From Druceiella hillmani (Eukaryota > Arthropoda > Insecta > Lepidoptera > Hepialidae): a stretch of 64,000 bases of DNA. A model generated the notes under the pieces. The model saw only the letters and a program-made list of their open reading frames with translations, was not told the origin of the DNA and did not search any database. The stretch spans positions 22,765,001-22,829,000 of the forward strand of contig JAYKKI010000027.1 in assembly GCA_039881145.1 (NCBI GenBank). The letters run 5' to 3'. Shown here in pieces: positions 63,451 through 64,000 of this stretch (the stretch's first letter is position 1; each line of letters starts with the position of its first letter). The translations under genes and the position numbers were made by a program.

Positions 63451-64000
63451 CAAATATATCGCCGTAACGAATACTTCATCATATTTAAAATCTAATATTT
63501 TGAGTTTATCTCAAATCTTATTTCTAACAAAACCTTAATTCAAAATAGGTTATGGAGGAAAAGAAAGGGAAAACTCAATGCGATTCAATTAGGTCAGTGG
63601 CTCTTTCGACGTCTGTAGTCACTTAATTTTAATAAAATTGACGGCATCGAGTCAATATTTTATTTAGTCTTAAGTTTGTAGTCTGTTTCAGAAAAAAATA
63701 TAGATCATTTTAGATGTACGATCTTTATTTATACGATCATTGTTAAATTTACAACCAAAGTAAAGGTAAAATACTTATATAACTGAAAATTCAAATAAAA
63801 GGATTAAAGTAATATATCAAAACGAGGTGGAGGATAATAAATTTTCATAACTAAAGAAGAGCCGTCACACTCGGGTTGTAGATGCTCACGCTCAGGTTGG
63901 TGACGCTGAATTGAGTAACTTTGGCAATGGCTAAACGAGTCCCAAATGAAAAATGATGAAATGTGGTCAATTAAATGAGCATTTAATTGATCACATTTAA
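63451..64000 (+). repeat. LR7: start of another long repeat copy
   Basis: It contains a G-core, the TTTCAGAAAAAAATATAG block and, near 63860-63950, the GTCACACTCGGGTTGT and GACGCTGAATTGAGTAACTT block that corresponds to 2065-2145 of LR1. It continues beyond the window. The last 60 bases hold a small inverted repeat, TCAATTAAATG/CATTTAATTGA. Confidence 0.7.
63496..63656 (+). repeat. G-core island, copy 5
   Basis: The frame reads YFEFISNLISNKTLIQNRLW then RKRKGKLNA. A 1-bp deletion after AATGC shifts it, but the terminal GTAGTCACTTAA is kept. Confidence 0.72.

Overview
The window looks like repeat-rich, strongly A+T-biased nuclear DNA from an invertebrate animal, most likely an arthropod. This rests on long (TA)n tracts, decayed Ty1/copia and Ty3/gypsy retrotransposons, a Jockey/CR1-type LINE, and mariner- and piggyBac-like remnants, with no operon-like gene packing. 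The lineage assignment is inference. I could not identify any intact host protein-coding gene, rRNA or functional tRNA. Most open frames are short and fall in simple repeats or transposon debris.

Layout. Much of the window consists of diverged copies, mostly in direct orientation, of one long non-coding unit, called LR here. LR1 is 1-4825, LR2 4826-14460, LR3 14461-15000, LR4 25640-31480, LR5 31481-31900, LR6 about 57840-63450 and LR7 63451-64000; fragments lie near 23.6 and 38.1 kb. The same islands recur in the same order: a G-core, then a B-core about 2.5 kb later, then a C-core, then the next G-core. LR4 gives a G-core to G-core distance of about 4.8 kb. LR2 contains a recent 3.2-kb inverted duplication (7430-10601) bounded by (TA)n. 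The run of LR copies is interrupted at 15.0-25.6 kb by a transposon nest: a minus-strand copia, a plus-strand gypsy, a piggyBac-like remnant, an inverted-repeat element and a minus-strand LINE. A second copia remnant lies at 33.2-34.4 kb. The 34.5-57.8 kb interval is mostly low-complexity A+T-rich DNA. It holds small palindromes, (TA)n tracts, two paralogous segments carrying the G-core in reverse orientation (45.7-46.7 and 56.4-57.4 kb) and a mariner 3' fragment.

The retrotransposon pieces are recognisable from catalytic or structural motifs (CCHC knuckles, DSG-type protease, integrase, YFDD and YADD reverse transcriptase, RNase H), but all carry stops, frameshifts or deletions. No gene set works together here. 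The features of most interest are the LR array with its conserved islands, the short open frames of constant length inside those islands, the long palindrome, a foldback element family, and a palindrome whose de novo origin can be read from a paralogous copy lacking it. All identities and copy relationships were judged by eye, without alignment software.
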